Shown: in pieces, positions 1 through 10,275 of the stretch
How positions within the stretch are numbered: the stretch's first letter is position 1
Layout: every line of letters starts with the position of its first letter
Assembly: GCF_000003605.2 (NCBI RefSeq)
Contig: NW_003125802.1
Coordinates: 1-15,904 of the forward strand
Length of the DNA: 15,904 bases
Direction: 5' to 3'
Source of the DNA: Saccoglossus kowalevskii
Lineage: Eukaryota > Hemichordata > Enteropneusta > Harrimaniidae
Program-made: the position numbers and the translations under genes
The notes under the pieces: model-generated
Seen by the model: the letters and a program-made list of their open reading frames with translations, nothing else
Database searches by the model: none
Told to the model about the DNA's origin: nothing

Positions 1-40
1 TCACACAGGTATTCAGTGTTCGATTCACACAGGTATTCAG

Positions 41-50
41 GGTTCGATTC
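41..50 (+). promoter_or_regulatory. Representative B-box-like motif (GGTTCGATTC), recurring once per consensus unit
   Basis: Positions 42-50 read GTTCGATTC, a perfect match to the RNA polymerase III internal promoter B-box consensus GWTCRANNC, the tRNA T-loop sequence bound by TFIIIC. The motif recurs every 24 bp in all consensus units; this entry marks one example. CAGAG variants keep the match, TTCA variants keep it because R may be A, and TTTG variants break it. I see no A-box (TRGYNNARNNGG type) in the unit, and the bases flanking the loop do not form a tRNA T-stem. A complete pol III promoter is therefore not supported. Binding without transcription (an extra-TFIIIC-type site) or chance resemblance are both possible. 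Confidence 0.3.
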
Positions 51-299
51 ACACAGGTATTCAGGGTTCGATTCACACAGGTATTCAGGGTTCGATTCAC
101 ACAGGTATTCAGGGTTCGATTCACACAGGTATTCAGGGTTCGATTCACACAGGTATTCAGGGTTCGATTCACACAGGTATTCAGAGTTCTATTCACACAG
201 ATATTCAGAGTTCGATTCACACAGGTATTCAGGGTTCGATGCACACAGGTATTCAGGGTTCGATTCACACAGGTATTCAGGGTTCGATTCACATAGGTA

Positions 300-480
300 T
301 TCAGGATTCGATTCACACAGGTATTCAGGGTTCGATTCACACAGGTATTCAGAGTTTGATTCACACAGGTATTCAGGGTTTGATTCACACAGGTATTCAG
401 GGTGCAATTCACACAGGTATTCAGAGTTCCATTCACACAGGTATTCAGGGTTTGATTCACACAGGTATTCAGAGTTCGAT
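300..480. repeat. Alpha module, partial copy
   Basis: The variant order from the GGATTCG unit at 304 to the rare GGTGCAATT unit at 401, followed by a GAGTTCC unit, is shared with 1961-2110. The offset is 1657 at the first marker and 1681 at the second, so this copy has one 24-bp unit fewer. GGTGCAATT occurs at only three places that I can find (401, 2082, 8185), so its shared neighbours indicate block duplication rather than recurrent mutation. The earlier alpha markers (GGTGTTC, CACAGAGG) are absent here. Confidence 0.65.
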
Positions 481-559
481 TCACACAGGTATTCAGGGTT
501 CGATTCACACAGGTATTCAGGGTTCGATTCACACAGGTATTCAGGGTTCGATTCACACA

Positions 560-745
560 GATATTCAGAGTTCGATTCACACAGGTATTCAGGGTTCAAT
601 TCACACAGGTATTCAGGGTTCGATTCACACAGGTATTCAGGGTTCGATTCACACAGGTATTCAGGGTTCGATTTACACAGGTATTCAGGGTTCGATTCAC
701 ACAGGTATTCAGGGTTCGATTCACACAGATATTCAGAGTTCGATT
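560..745. repeat. Delta-type module, short copy
   Basis: Two units with GATATTCAGAG (560 and 728) lie 168 bp, or seven units, apart. Between them are a TTCAATTC unit (about 596) and a GATTTACAC unit (about 669). The same markers in the same order recur at 9061-9377, 13510-14174 and 15482-15875. It resembles the ten-unit delta module but is three units shorter between the GATATT markers. Confidence 0.55.
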
Positions 746-912
746 CACACAGGTATTCAGGGTTCGATTCACACAGGTATTCAGGATTTGATTCACACAG
801 GTATTCAGGGTTCGATTCACACAGGTATTCAGAGTTTGATTCACACAGGTATTCAGGGTTTGATTCACACAGGTATTCAGGGTTTGATTCACACAGGTAT
901 TCAGGGTTCAAT

Positions 913-1110
913 TCCCCACAGGTATTCAGGGTTCGATTCACACAGGTATTCAGGGTTCGATTCACACAGGTATTCAGGGTTCGAATCACACAGGTATTCA
1001 GGGTTCGATTCACACAGGTATTCAGGGTTCGATTCACACAGGTATTCAGGGTTCGATTCACACAGGTATTCAGGGTTCGATTCACACAGGTATTCAGGGT
1101 TCGATTCACA
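913..1110. repeat. Homogeneous consensus run opened by a one-base insertion
   Basis: At about 911-917 the unit reads ATTCCCCACAGG instead of ATTCACACAGG. This adds one base and shifts the phase of everything downstream. About eight almost pure consensus units follow; the one difference seen is TTCGAATC near 982. The run ends at the CAGATTTTCAG unit at 1111. A uniform run beginning at a phase break suggests a recent local expansion from one or a few units. Confidence 0.55.
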
Positions 1111-1519
1111 CAGATTTTCAGAGTTCGATTCACACAGGTATTCAGGGTTCGATTCACACAGGTATTCAGGGTTCGATTCACACAGGTATTCAGGGTTCGA
1201 TTCACACAGGTATTCAGGGTTCGATTCACACAGGTATTCAGGGTTCGATTCACACAGGTATTCAGGGTTCGATTCACACAGGTATTCAGGGTTCGATTCA
1301 CACAGGTATTCAGGGTTCGATTCACACAGGTATTCAGAGTTCGATTCACACAGGTATTCAGGGTTTGATTCACACAGGTATTCAGAGTTCGATTCACACA
1401 GGTATTCAGAGTTCGATTCACACAGGTATTCAGGGTTCGATTCACACAGGTATTCAGAGTTTGATTCACACAGGTATTCAGGGTTCGATTCACACAGGTA
1501 TTCAGGGTTCGATTCATAC
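1111..1519. repeat. Zeta module, copy 1 (paralogue of 14484-14892)
   Basis: The module begins with the rare CAGATTTTCAGAG unit, continues with eight consensus units, and then has an ordered set of CAGAG and TTTG variants ending at a CATACAGG unit (1515). The same order with the same spacing is found at 14484-14892, at a constant offset of 13373 bases. I see no difference in the variant order. A related CAGATTTTC unit at 6724 reads CAAAG after it and is not followed by the same order. Confidence 0.75.
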
Positions 1520-1749
1520 AGGTATTCAGAGTTCGATTCACACAGGTATTCAGGGTTTGATTCACACAGGTATTCAGAGTTCGATTCACACAGGTATTCA
1601 GGGTTCGATTCACACAGGTATTCAGGGTTCGATTCACACAGGTATTCAGAGTTCGATTCACACAGGTATTCAGGGGTCGATTCACACAGCTATTCAGGGT
1701 TTGATTCACACAGGTATTCAGGGTTCGATTCACACAGGTATTCAGGGTT

Positions 1750-2250
1750 CGATTCACACAGGTGTTCAGGGTTCGATTCACAGAGGTGTTCAGGGTTCGA
1801 TTCACACAGGTATTCAGGGTTCGATTCACACAGGTATTCAGAGTTCTATTCACAGAGGTATTCAGAGTTCTATTCACACAGGTATTCAGAGTTCGATTCA
1901 CACAGGTATTCAGGGTTTGATTCACACAGGTATTCAGGGTTCGATTCACACAGGTATTCAGGATTCGATTCATACAGGTATTCAGGGTTCGATTCACACA
2001 GGTATTCAGAGTTTGATTCACACAGGTATTCAGGGTTTGATTCACACAGGTATTCAGGGCTCGATTCACACAGGTATTCAGGGTGCAATTCACACAGGTA
2101 TTCAGAGTTCCATTCACACAGGTATTCAGGGTTCGATTCACACAGGTATTCAGAGTTCGATTCACACAGGTATTCAGGGTTTGATTCACACAGGTATTCA
2201 GGGTTCGATTCACACAGGTATTCAGGGTTCGATTCACACAGATATTCAGA
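1750..2250. repeat. Alpha module, copy A
   Basis: The markers in order are CACAGGTGTTC (1757), CACAGAGGTGTTC (1779), GAGTTCTATTCACAGAGG, GGATTCGATTCATAC (1961), GGCTCG (about 2058), GGTGCAATT (2082), GAGTTCC (about 2106) and CAGATATTCAGAG (about 2239). Copy B at 7853-8353 has all of them at a constant offset of 6103. By eye the only difference is one TTTG/TTCG change near 1918 (8021 in copy B). 6103 is not a multiple of 24, because single-base indels lie between the copies. Confidence 0.85.
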
Positions 2251-2709
2251 GTTTGATTCACACAGGTATTCAGGGTTCAATTCACACAGGTATTCAGGGT
2301 TCGATTCACACAGGTATTCAGGGTTCGATTCATACAGGTATTCAGAGTTCGATTCACACAGGTATTCAGGGTTTGATTCACACAGGTATTCAGAGTTCGA
2401 TTCACACAGGTATTCAGGGTTCGATTCACACAGGTATTCAGGGTTCGATTCACACAGGTATTCAGAGTTCGATTCACACAGGTATTCAGGGGTCGATTCA
2501 CACAGGTATTCAGGGTTCGATTCACACAGGTATTCAGGGTTCGATTCACACAGGTATTCAGGGTTCGATTCACACAGGTGTTCAGGGTTCGATTCACACA
2601 GGTATTCAGGGTTCGATTCACACAGGTATTCAGGGTTCGATTCACACAGGTATTCAGGGTTCGATTCACACAGGTATTCAGGGTTCGATTCACACAGGTA
2701 TTCAGAGTT

Positions 2710-3125
2710 CGATTCACACAGGTATTCAGGGTTCGATTCACACAGGTATTCAGGGTTCGATTCACACAGGTATTCAGGGTTCGATTCACACAGGTATTCA
2801 GGGTTCGATTCACACAGGTATTCAGAGTTCGTTTCACACAGGTATTCAGGGTTCGACTCACACAGGTATTCAGGGTTCGATTCACACAGGTATTCAGGGT
2901 TCGATTCACACAGGTATTCAGAGTTCGATTCACACAGGTATTCAGAGTTCGATTCACACAGGTATTCAGGGTTCGATTCACACAGGTATTCAGGGTTCGA
3001 TTCACACAGGTATTCAGGGTTTGATTCACACAGGTATTCAGGGTTCGATTCACACAGGTATTCAGGGTTCGATTCACAAAGGTATTCAGGGTTCGATTCA
3101 CACAGGTATTCAGAGTTCGATTCAC
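2710..3125. repeat. Duplicated block with GTTTCAC, GACTCAC and CACAAAGG markers, copy 1
   Basis: Rare units GTTCGTTTCAC (G of GTTTCAC at 2831), GTTCGACTCAC and TTCACAAAGG (AAA at 3078-3080) recur at 8694 and 8941 at a constant offset of 5863. The sequence between the markers looks identical. The offset is exactly 240 bases (ten units) less than the 6103 offset of the adjoining alpha module, so one copy has gained or lost ten units between 2241 and 2831. A second GTTTCAC unit at 3359, 528 bp (22 units) on, is a further local duplicate. Confidence 0.85.
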
Positions 3126-3440
3126 ACAGGTATTCAGGGTTTGATTCACACAGGTATTCAGGGTTCGATTCACACAGGTATTCAGGGTTCGATTCACACA
3201 GGTATTCAGACTTCGATTCACACAGGTATTCAGGGTTCGATTCACACAGGTATTCAGGGTTCGATTCACACAGGTATTCAGGGTTCGATTCACACAGGTA
3301 TTCAGGGTTCGATTCACACAGGTATTCAGGGTTCGATTCACACAGGTATTCAGAGTTCGTTTCACACAGGTATTCAGGGTTCGATTCACACAGGTATTCA
3401 GGGTTCGATTCACACAGGTATTCAGGGTTCGATTCACACA

Positions 3441-3580
3441 GGTATTCAGAGTTTCGATTCACACAGGTATTCAGAGTTCGATTCACACAGGTATTCAGGG
3501 TTCGATTCACACAGGTATTCAGAGTTCGATTCACACAGTAGTCAGAGTTAGATTCACACAGTAATCAGACTTCGATTCAC
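3441..3580. repeat. Degenerate junction units with several phase shifts
   Basis: A T insertion (CAGAGTTTCG near 3450) is followed by two units in which CACAGG has lost a G: CACAGTAGTCAGAGTTAG and CACAGTAATCAGAC, 3533-3571. This is the most altered unit pair in the first third of the window and interrupts every long frame. The GTAGTC start here (3538) recurs at 9378, 14175 and 15876, so part of the change predates duplication. It probably marks the seam between two expanded sub-arrays. Confidence 0.65.
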
Positions 3581-3830
3581 ACAGGTATTCAGAGTTCGAT
3601 TCACACAGGTATTCAGGGTTCGATTCACACAGGTATTCAGAGTTCGATTCACACAGGTATTCAGGGTTTGATTCACACAGGTATTCAGGGTTCGATTCAC
3701 ACAGGTATTCAGGGTTTGATTCACACAGGTATTCAGGGTTCGATTCACACAGGTATTGAGGGTTCGATTCACACAGGTATTCAGGGTTCGATTCACACAG
3801 GTGTTCAGGGTTCGATTCACACAGGTATTC
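3538..3830. repeat. Epsilon module, copy 1 (diverged)
   Basis: The module starts with the GTAGTCAGAG unit (3538) and reaches the rare ATTGAGGG unit (TGAG at 3757), then a GGTGTTC unit (about 3801). Relative to 9378-9650 the offset is 5840 at the first marker and 5864 at the second, a difference of one unit. The ATTCATGG and GATTTACAC units seen inside the later copies are missing here, so this copy has diverged or been converted internally. Confidence 0.55.
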
Positions 3831-3840
3831 AGGGTTCGAT

Positions 3841-4434
3841 TCACACAGGTATTCAGAGTTCTATTCACACAGGTATTCAGAGTTCTATTCACACAGGTAT
3901 TCAGAGTTCTATTCACACAGGTATTCAGGGTTCGATTCACACAGGTATTCAGGATTCGATTCACACAGGTATTCAGGGTTCGATTCACACAGGTATTCAG
4001 AGTTCGATTCACACAGGTATTCAGGGTTCGATTCACACAGGTATTCAGGGTTCGATTCACACAGGTATTCAGGGTTCGATTCACACAGGTATTCGGAGTT
4101 CTATTCACACAGGTATTCGGAGTTCTATTCACACAGGTATTCAGGGTTCGATTCACACAGGTATTCAGTGTTCGATTCACACAGGTATTCAGGGTTCGAT
4201 TCACACAGGTATTCAGGGTTCGATTCACACAGGTATTCAGGGTTCGATTCACACAGGTATTCAGGGTTCGATTCACACAGGTATTCAGGGTTCGATTCAC
4301 ACAGGTATTCAGAGTTCTATTCACACAGATATTCAGAGTTCGATTCACACAGGTATTCAGGGTTCGATTCACACAGGTATTCAGGGTTCGATTCATACAG
4401 GTATTCAGGGTTCGATTCACACAGGTATTCAGAG
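3841..4434. repeat. Beta module, copy 1
   Basis: Three GAGTTCTATT units are followed by GGATTCG, then a pair of ATTCGGAGTTCT units (4091 and 4115), then a single CAGTGTTCG unit (about 4167), five consensus units, and GAGTTCTATTCACACAGATATTC. Positions 3841-4393 read as identical to 5162-5714 at offset 1321. The first difference downstream is CATAC at 4394, and the first upstream is a G/A change at 3809. High identity over about 550 bp points to a recent block duplication. Confidence 0.88.
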
Positions 4435-4513
4435 TTTGATTCACACAGGTATTCAGGGTTCGATTCACACAGGTATTCAGGGTTCGATTCACACAGGTAT
4501 TCAGGGTTCGATT

Positions 4514-4838
4514 CACCACAGGTATTCAGGGTTCGATTCACACAGGTATTCAGGGTTCGATTCACACAGGTATTCAGGGTTCGATTCACACAGGTATTCA
4601 GGGTTCGATTCACACAGGTATTCAGGGTTCGATTCACACAGGTATTCAGGGTTCGATTCACACAGGTATTCAGGGTTCGATTCACACAGGTATTCAGGGT
4701 TCGATTCACACAGGTATTCAGGGTTCGATTCACACAGGTATTCAGGGTTCGATTCACACAGGTATTCAGGGTTCGATTCACACAGGTATTCAGGGTTCGA
4801 TTCACACAGGTATTCAGGGTTCGATTCACACAGGTATT
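4514..4838. repeat. Homogeneous consensus run opened by a one-base insertion
   Basis: The unit at 4511-4520 reads ATTCACCACAGG, one base longer than normal. After it come about 13 consecutive consensus units with no variant that I can see, up to a CAGAG unit at 4839. This is the longest pure run in the window. As at 913, the pure run begins at a phase break, which fits recent amplification from a breakpoint. Confidence 0.6.
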
Positions 4839-5161
4839 CAGAGTTCGATTCACACAGGTATTCAGGGTTTGATTCACACAGGTATTCAGGGTTTGATTCA
4901 CACAGGTATTCAGGGTTCGATTCACACAGGTATTCAGGGTTCGATTCACACAGGTATTCAGAGTTCGATTCACACAGGTATTCAGGGTTTGATTCACACA
5001 GGTATTCAGGGTTCGATTCACACAGGTATTCAGGGTTCGATTCACACAGGTGTTCAGGGTTCGATTCACACAGGTATTCAGGGTTCGATTCACACAGGTA
5101 TTCAGGGTTCGATTCACACAGGTGTTCAGAGTTCGATTCACACAGGTATTCAGGGTTCGAT

Positions 5162-5755
5162 TCACACAGGTATTCAGAGTTCTATTCACACAGGTATTCA
5201 GAGTTCTATTCACACAGGTATTCAGAGTTCTATTCACACAGGTATTCAGGGTTCGATTCACACAGGTATTCAGGATTCGATTCACACAGGTATTCAGGGT
5301 TCGATTCACACAGGTATTCAGAGTTCGATTCACACAGGTATTCAGGGTTCGATTCACACAGGTATTCAGGGTTCGATTCACACAGGTATTCAGGGTTCGA
5401 TTCACACAGGTATTCGGAGTTCTATTCACACAGGTATTCGGAGTTCTATTCACACAGGTATTCAGGGTTCGATTCACACAGGTATTCAGTGTTCGATTCA
5501 CACAGGTATTCAGGGTTCGATTCACACAGGTATTCAGGGTTCGATTCACACAGGTATTCAGGGTTCGATTCACACAGGTATTCAGGGTTCGATTCACACA
5601 GGTATTCAGGGTTCGATTCACACAGGTATTCAGAGTTCTATTCACACAGATATTCAGAGTTCGATTCACACAGGTATTCAGGGTTCGATTCACACAGGTA
5701 TTCAGGGTTCGATTCACACAGGTATTCAGGGTTCGATTCACACAGGTATTCAGGG
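5162..5755. repeat. Beta module, copy 2
   Basis: This copy repeats 3841-4393 base for base by my reading, including the paired ATTCGGAGTT units (CGG at 5415 and 5439) and the single CAGTGTTCG unit (about 5488). It continues with four consensus units and a CAGGATTTG unit (about 5775). That continuation is shared with the third copy at 12690-13330, not with copy 1, so copies 2 and 3 share the longer downstream flank. Confidence 0.88.
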
Positions 5756-5929
5756 TTCGATTCACACAGGTATTCAGGATTTGATTCACACAGGTATTCA
5801 GGGTTCGATTCACACAGGTATTCAGGGTTTGATTCACACAGGTATTCAGGGTTCGATTCACACAGGTATTCAGGGTTCGATTCACACAGGTATTCAGGGT
5901 TCAATTCACACAGGTATTCAGGGTTCGAT

Positions 5930-5998
5930 TCACACAGGTATCAGGGTTCGATTCACACAGGTATTCAGGGTTTGATTCACACAGGTATCAGGGTTTGA
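5930..5998. repeat. Two units with a one-base deletion (GGTATCAGGG)
   Basis: Near 5939 and again near 5986 the unit reads GGTATCAGGG in place of GGTATTCAGGG, each losing a T. The two deletions are two units apart and shift the phase by two bases. They end one forward register and open another. The identical error in two neighbouring units suggests that one mutated unit was copied locally. Confidence 0.65.
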
Positions 5999-6810
5999 TT
6001 CACACAGGTATTCAGGGTTCGATTCACACAGGTATTCAGGGTTCGATTCACACAGGTATTCAGGGTTCGATTCACACAGGTATTCAGAGTTCGATTCACA
6101 CAGGTATTCAAGGTTCGATTCACACAGGTATTCAGGGTTCGATTCACACAGGTATTCAGGGTTCGATTCACACAGGTATTCAGAGTTTGATTCACACAGG
6201 TATTCAGGGTTCGATTCACACAGGTATTCAGGGTTCGATTCATACAGGTATTCAGAGTTCGATTCACACAGGTATTCAGGGTTTGATTCACACAGGTATT
6301 CAGGGTTTGATTCACACAGGTATTCAGAGTTCGATTCACACAGGTATTCAGGGTTCGATTCACACAGGTATTCAGGGTTCGATTCACACAGGTATTCAGA
6401 GTTCGATTCACACAGGTATTCAGGGTTCGATTCACACAGGTATTCAGGGTTCGATTCACACAGGTATTCAGGGTTCGATTTACACAGGTATTCAGAGTTC
6501 GATTCACACAGGTATTCAGGGTTCGATTCACACAGGTATTCAGGGTTCGATTCACACAGGTATTCAGGGTTCAATTCACACAGGTATTCAGGGTTCGATT
6601 CACACAGGTATTCAGGGTTCGATTCACACAGGTATTCAGGGTTCGATTCACACAGGTATTCAGGGTTCGATTCACACAGGTATTCAGGGTTCGATTCACA
6701 CAGGTATTCAGGGTTCGATTCACACAGATTTTCAAAGTTCGATTCACACAGGTATTCAGGGTTCGATTCACACAGGTATTCAGGGTTCGATTCACACAGG
6801 TATTCAGGGT
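5999..6810. repeat. Ordinary array segment with mixed variants
   Basis: This stretch holds only 24-bp units with scattered CAGAG, TTTG, TTCA and CATAC variants. Individually rare units are CAAGGTTCG (6110), GATTTACAC (about 6479) and CAGATTTTCAAAG (6724). CAAGGTTCG recurs once at 11710. I find no gene, RNA or non-satellite sequence here. Confidence 0.8.
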
Positions 6811-6826
6811 TCGAGGTTCGATTCAC
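6811..6826. repeat. 7-bp duplication (GGTTCGA) inside one unit
   Basis: The sequence reads GGGTTCGAGGTTCGATTC, where GGTTCGA is present twice in a row. The unit is 31 bp instead of 24. It is the only insertion longer than one base that I see in the window. It resembles a slippage or unequal-exchange scar at the join between 5999-6810 and the next block. Confidence 0.7.
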
Positions 6827-6930
6827 ACAGGTATTCAGGGTTCGATTCACACAGGTATTCAGGGTTTGATTCACACAGGTATTCAGGGTTCGATTCACAC
6901 AGGTATTCAGGGTTCGATTCACACAGGTAT

Positions 6931-7508
6931 TCAGAGTTCCATTCACACAGGTATTCAGGGTTCGATTCACACAGGTTTTCAGGGTTTGATTCACACAGGT
7001 ATTCAGGGTTCGATTCACACAGGTATTCAGGGTTCGATTCACACAGGTATTCAGGGTTCGATTCACACAGGTATTCAGAGTTCGATTCACACAGGTATTC
7101 AGGGTTCGATTCACACAGGTATTCATCGTTCGATTCACACAGGTATTCAGGGTTCGATTCACACAGGTATTCAGGGTTCGATTCACACAGGTATTCAGAG
7201 TTCGATTCACACAGGTATTCAGGGTTCGATTCACACAGGTATTCAGGGTTCGATTCACACAGGTATTCAGGGTTCGATTCACACAGGTATTCAGGGTTCG
7301 ATTCACACAGGTATTCTGGGTTCGATTCATACAGGTATTCAGGGTTCGATTCACACAGGTATTCAGAGTTCGATTCACACAGGTATTCAGGGTTTGATTC
7401 ACACAGGTATTCAGGGTTCGATTCACACAGGTATTCAGGGTTCGATTCACACAGGTATTCAGAGTTCCATTCACACAGGTATTCAGGGTTCGATTCACAC
7501 AGGTATTC
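6931..7508. repeat. Gamma module, copy 1
   Basis: The markers in order are GAGTTCCATT (6934), CACAGGTTTTCAG (6972), ATTCATCG (CATCG at 7124), ATTCTGGG (CTGGG at 7316), CATACAGG, and GAGTTCCATT again (TTCC at 7465). All recur at 12044-12621 at a constant offset of 5113. By eye there are about two differences over 578 bp (near 6985 and 7149). CATCG and CTGGG are eight units apart in both. Confidence 0.85.
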
Positions 7509-7600
7509 AAGAGTTCGATTCACACAGGTATTCAGGGTTCGATTCACACAGGTATTCAGGGTTCGATTCACACAGGTATTCAGGAGTTCGATTCACACAG
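7505..7600. repeat. Phase-shift cluster (two one-base insertions)
   Basis: CAAGAGTTCG near 7509 and CAGGAGTTCG near 7582 each carry one extra base compared with CAGAGTTCG or CAGGGTTCG. They lie three units apart, directly after the end of gamma copy 1, and separate it from the segment leading into alpha copy B. They fit a junction between duplicated blocks or local sequence error. Confidence 0.6.
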
Positions 7601-7852
7601 GTATTCAGGGTTCGATTCACACAGGTATTCAGGGTTCGATTCATACAGGTATTCAGGGTTCGATTCACACAGGTATTCAGGGTTCGATTCACACAGGTAT
7701 TCAGGGTTCGATTCACACAGGTATTCAGAGTTCGATTCACACAGGTATTCAGGGTTCGATTCACACAGGTATTCAGGGTTCGATTCACACAGGTATTCAG
7801 GGTTTGATTCACACAGGTATTCAGGGTTCGATTCACACAGGTATTCAGGGTT

Positions 7853-8353
7853 CGATTCACACAGGTGTTCAGGGTTCGATTCACAGAGGTGTTCAGGGTT
7901 CGATTCACACAGGTATTCAGGGTTCGATTCACACAGGTATTCAGAGTTCTATTCACAGAGGTATTCAGAGTTCTATTCACACAGGTATTCAGAGTTCGAT
8001 TCACACAGGTATTCAGGGTTCGATTCACACAGGTATTCAGGGTTCGATTCACACAGGTATTCAGGATTCGATTCATACAGGTATTCAGGGTTCGATTCAC
8101 ACAGGTATTCAGAGTTTGATTCACACAGGTATTCAGGGTTTGATTCACACAGGTATTCAGGGCTCGATTCACACAGGTATTCAGGGTGCAATTCACACAG
8201 GTATTCAGAGTTCCATTCACACAGGTATTCAGGGTTCGATTCACACAGGTATTCAGAGTTCGATTCACACAGGTATTCAGGGTTTGATTCACACAGGTAT
8301 TCAGGGTTCGATTCACACAGGTATTCAGGGTTCGATTCACACAGATATTCAGA
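7853..8353. repeat. Alpha module, copy B
   Basis: This is a copy of 1750-2250 at offset 6103, with CACAGAGGTGTTC at 7882, GGATTCGATTCATAC near 8064, GGCTCG near 8161, GGTGCAATT at 8185 and CAGATATTCAGAG at 8342. The first half is also shared with 10276-10535 at offset 2423. Copies B and C both have a consensus unit where copy A has TTTG at 1918, so B and C look closer to each other than to A. Confidence 0.85.
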
Positions 8354-8572
8354 GTTTGATTCACACAGGTATTCAGAGTACGATTCACACAGGTATTCAG
8401 GGTTCGATTCACACAGGTATTCAGGGTTCGATTCACACAGGTATTCAGAGTTCGATTCACACAGGTATTCAGGGTTCGATTCACACAGGTATTCAGGGTT
8501 TGATTCACACAGGTATTCAGGGTTCGATTCACACAGGTATTCAGGGTTCGATTCACACAGGTATTCAGAGTT

Positions 8573-8988
8573 CGATTCACACAGGTATTCAGGGTTCGAT
8601 TCACACAGGTATTCAGGGTTCGATTCACACAGGTATTCAGGGTTCGATTCACACAGGTATTCAGGGTTCGATTCACACAGGTATTCAGAGTTCGTTTCAC
8701 ACAGGTATTCAGGGTTCGACTCACACAGGTATTCAGGGTTCGATTCACACAGGTATTCAGGGTTCGATTCACACAGGTATTCAGAGTTCGATTCACACAG
8801 GTATTCAGAGTTCGATTCACACAGGTATTCAGGGTTCGATTCACACAGGTATTCAGGGTTCGATTCACACAGGTATTCAGGGTTTGATTCACACAGGTAT
8901 TCAGGGTTCGATTCACACAGGTATTCAGGGTTCGATTCACAAAGGTATTCAGGGTTCGATTCACACAGGTATTCAGAGTTCGATTCAC
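8573..8988. repeat. Duplicated block with GTTTCAC, GACTCAC and CACAAAGG markers, copy 2
   Basis: This is a copy of 2710-3125 at offset 5863 and looks identical across the markers (GTTTCAC at 8694, AAAGG at 8941). Similarity to copy 1 stops soon after 8988, where GAGTTTG and CAGATATT units replace the GGGTTTG order found after 3125. With alpha copy B it shows that a region of at least 1.1 kb was duplicated as a unit and later changed by ten units internally. Confidence 0.85.
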
Positions 8989-9060
8989 ACAGGTATTCAG
9001 AGTTTGATTCACACAGGTATTCAGGGTTCGATTCACACAGGTATTCAGGGTTCGATTCAC

Positions 9061-9377
9061 ACAGATATTCAGAGTTCGATTCACACATGGTATTCAGGGT
9101 TCAATTCACACAGGTATTCAGGGTTCGATTCACACAGGTATTCAGGGTTCGATTCACACAGGTATTCAGGGTTCGATTTACACAGGTATTCAGGGTTCGA
9201 TTCACACAGGTATTCAGGGTTCGATTCACACAGATATTCAGGGTTCGATTCACACAGGTATTCAGGGTTCGATTCACACAGGTATTCAGGGTTCGATTCA
9301 CACAGGTATTCAGGGTTCGATTCACACAGGTATTCAGGGTTCGATTCACACAGGTATTCAGGGTTCGATTCACACAG
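9061..9377. repeat. Delta module, copy at 9.1 kb
   Basis: The order is CAGATATTCAGAG (9062), TTCAATTC (9100), GATTTACAC (about 9175) and CAGATATTCAGGG (9231), followed by consensus units and then the GTAGTC unit at 9378. The markers match 13763-14174 at offset 4701. A one-base insertion here (CACACATGG near 9088) makes the upstream offset 4702. The 14-kb copy has four more units before GTAGTC. Confidence 0.8.
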
Positions 9378-9650
9378 GTAGTCAGAGTTCATTCACACAG
9401 GTATTCAGGGTTTGATTCACACAGGTATTCATGGTTTGATTCACACAGGTATTCAGGGTTTGATTTACACAGGTATTCAGGGTTCGATTCACACAGGTAT
9501 TCAGGGTTCGATTCACACAGGTATTCAGGGTTCGATTCACACAGGTATTCAGGGTTCGATTCACACAGGTATTCAGGGTTTGATTCACACAGGTATTCAG
9601 GGTTCGATTCACACAGGTATTGAGGGTTCGATTCACACAGGTATTCAGGG
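9378..9650. repeat. Epsilon module, copy 2
   Basis: GTAGTCAGAGTTCATTC has lost the G of TTCGATTC. It is followed by GGGTTTG, ATTCATGGTTTG (CATGG at 9430), GGGTTTGATTTACAC, consensus units, GGGTTTG and the rare ATTGAGGG unit (9619). The order is shared with 14175-14420, at offset 4797 for the first marker and 4773 for the last, a difference of one unit. The segment after it (to about 9780) carries three GAGTTCTATT units as in the start of beta, then breaks at a G deletion at 9785. Confidence 0.8.
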
Positions 9651-9784
9651 TTCGATTCACACAGGTGTTCAGGGTTCGATTCACACAGGTATTCAGGGTT
9701 CGATTCACACAGGTATTCAGAGTTCTATTCACACAGGTATTCAGAGTTCTATTCACACAAGTATTCAGAGTTCTATTCACACAG

Positions 9785-10004
9785 TATTCAGGGTTCGATT
9801 CACACAGGTATTCAGGGTTCGATTCACACAGGTATTCAGGGTTCGATTCACACAGGTATTCAGGGTTCGATTCACACAGGTATTCAGGGTTCGATTCACA
9901 CAGGTATTCAGGGTTCGATTCACACAGGTATTCAGGGTTCGATTCACACAGGTATTCAGGGTTCGATTCACACAGGTATTCAGGGTTCGATTCACACAGG
10001 TATT
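9785..10004. repeat. Homogeneous consensus run opened by a one-base deletion
   Basis: CACACAGTATTC near 9781 has lost one G. Nine consensus units without visible variants follow up to a CAGAG unit at 10005, with further near-pure units to about 10250. It is the third pure run in the window to start at a phase break, and it replaces the rest of the beta module, which is cut off after its GAGTTCTATT units. Confidence 0.55.
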
Positions 10005-10275
10005 CAGAGTTCGATTCACACAGGTATTCAGGGTTCGATTCACACAGGTATTCAGGGTTCGATTCACACAGGTATTCAGGGTTCGATTCACACAGGTATT
10101 CAGGGTTCGATTCACACAGGTATTCAGGGTTCGATTCACACAGGTATTCAGAGTTCGATTCACACAGGTATTCAGGGTTCGATTCACACAGGTATTCAGG
10201 GTTCGATTCACACAGGTATTCAGGGTTCGATTCACACAGGTATTCAGGGTTTGATTCACACAGGTATTCAGGGTT

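Noticed and set aside
41-75. tRNA gene or tRNA-derived SINE
   Set aside because: Only the T-loop-like B-box matches. No A-box, anticodon arm, acceptor pairing or T-stem is found, and no SINE body or A-rich tail exists.
189-2261. Minus-strand frame with cysteine-containing repeats (NRTLNTCV, then ESNPEYLC) with N-glycosylation-like sequons, suggestive of a secreted repeat protein
   Set aside because: The periodic Cys and Asn-x-Thr follow automatically from the unit. The frame changes from one peptide register to another at the indel near 913 without being selected for either. No conserved domain is present.
6811-6826. Insertion-element target-site duplication (7-bp GGTTCGA repeated)
   Set aside because: Nothing lies between the two copies, so there is no inserted element. 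Slippage or unequal exchange explains it more simply.
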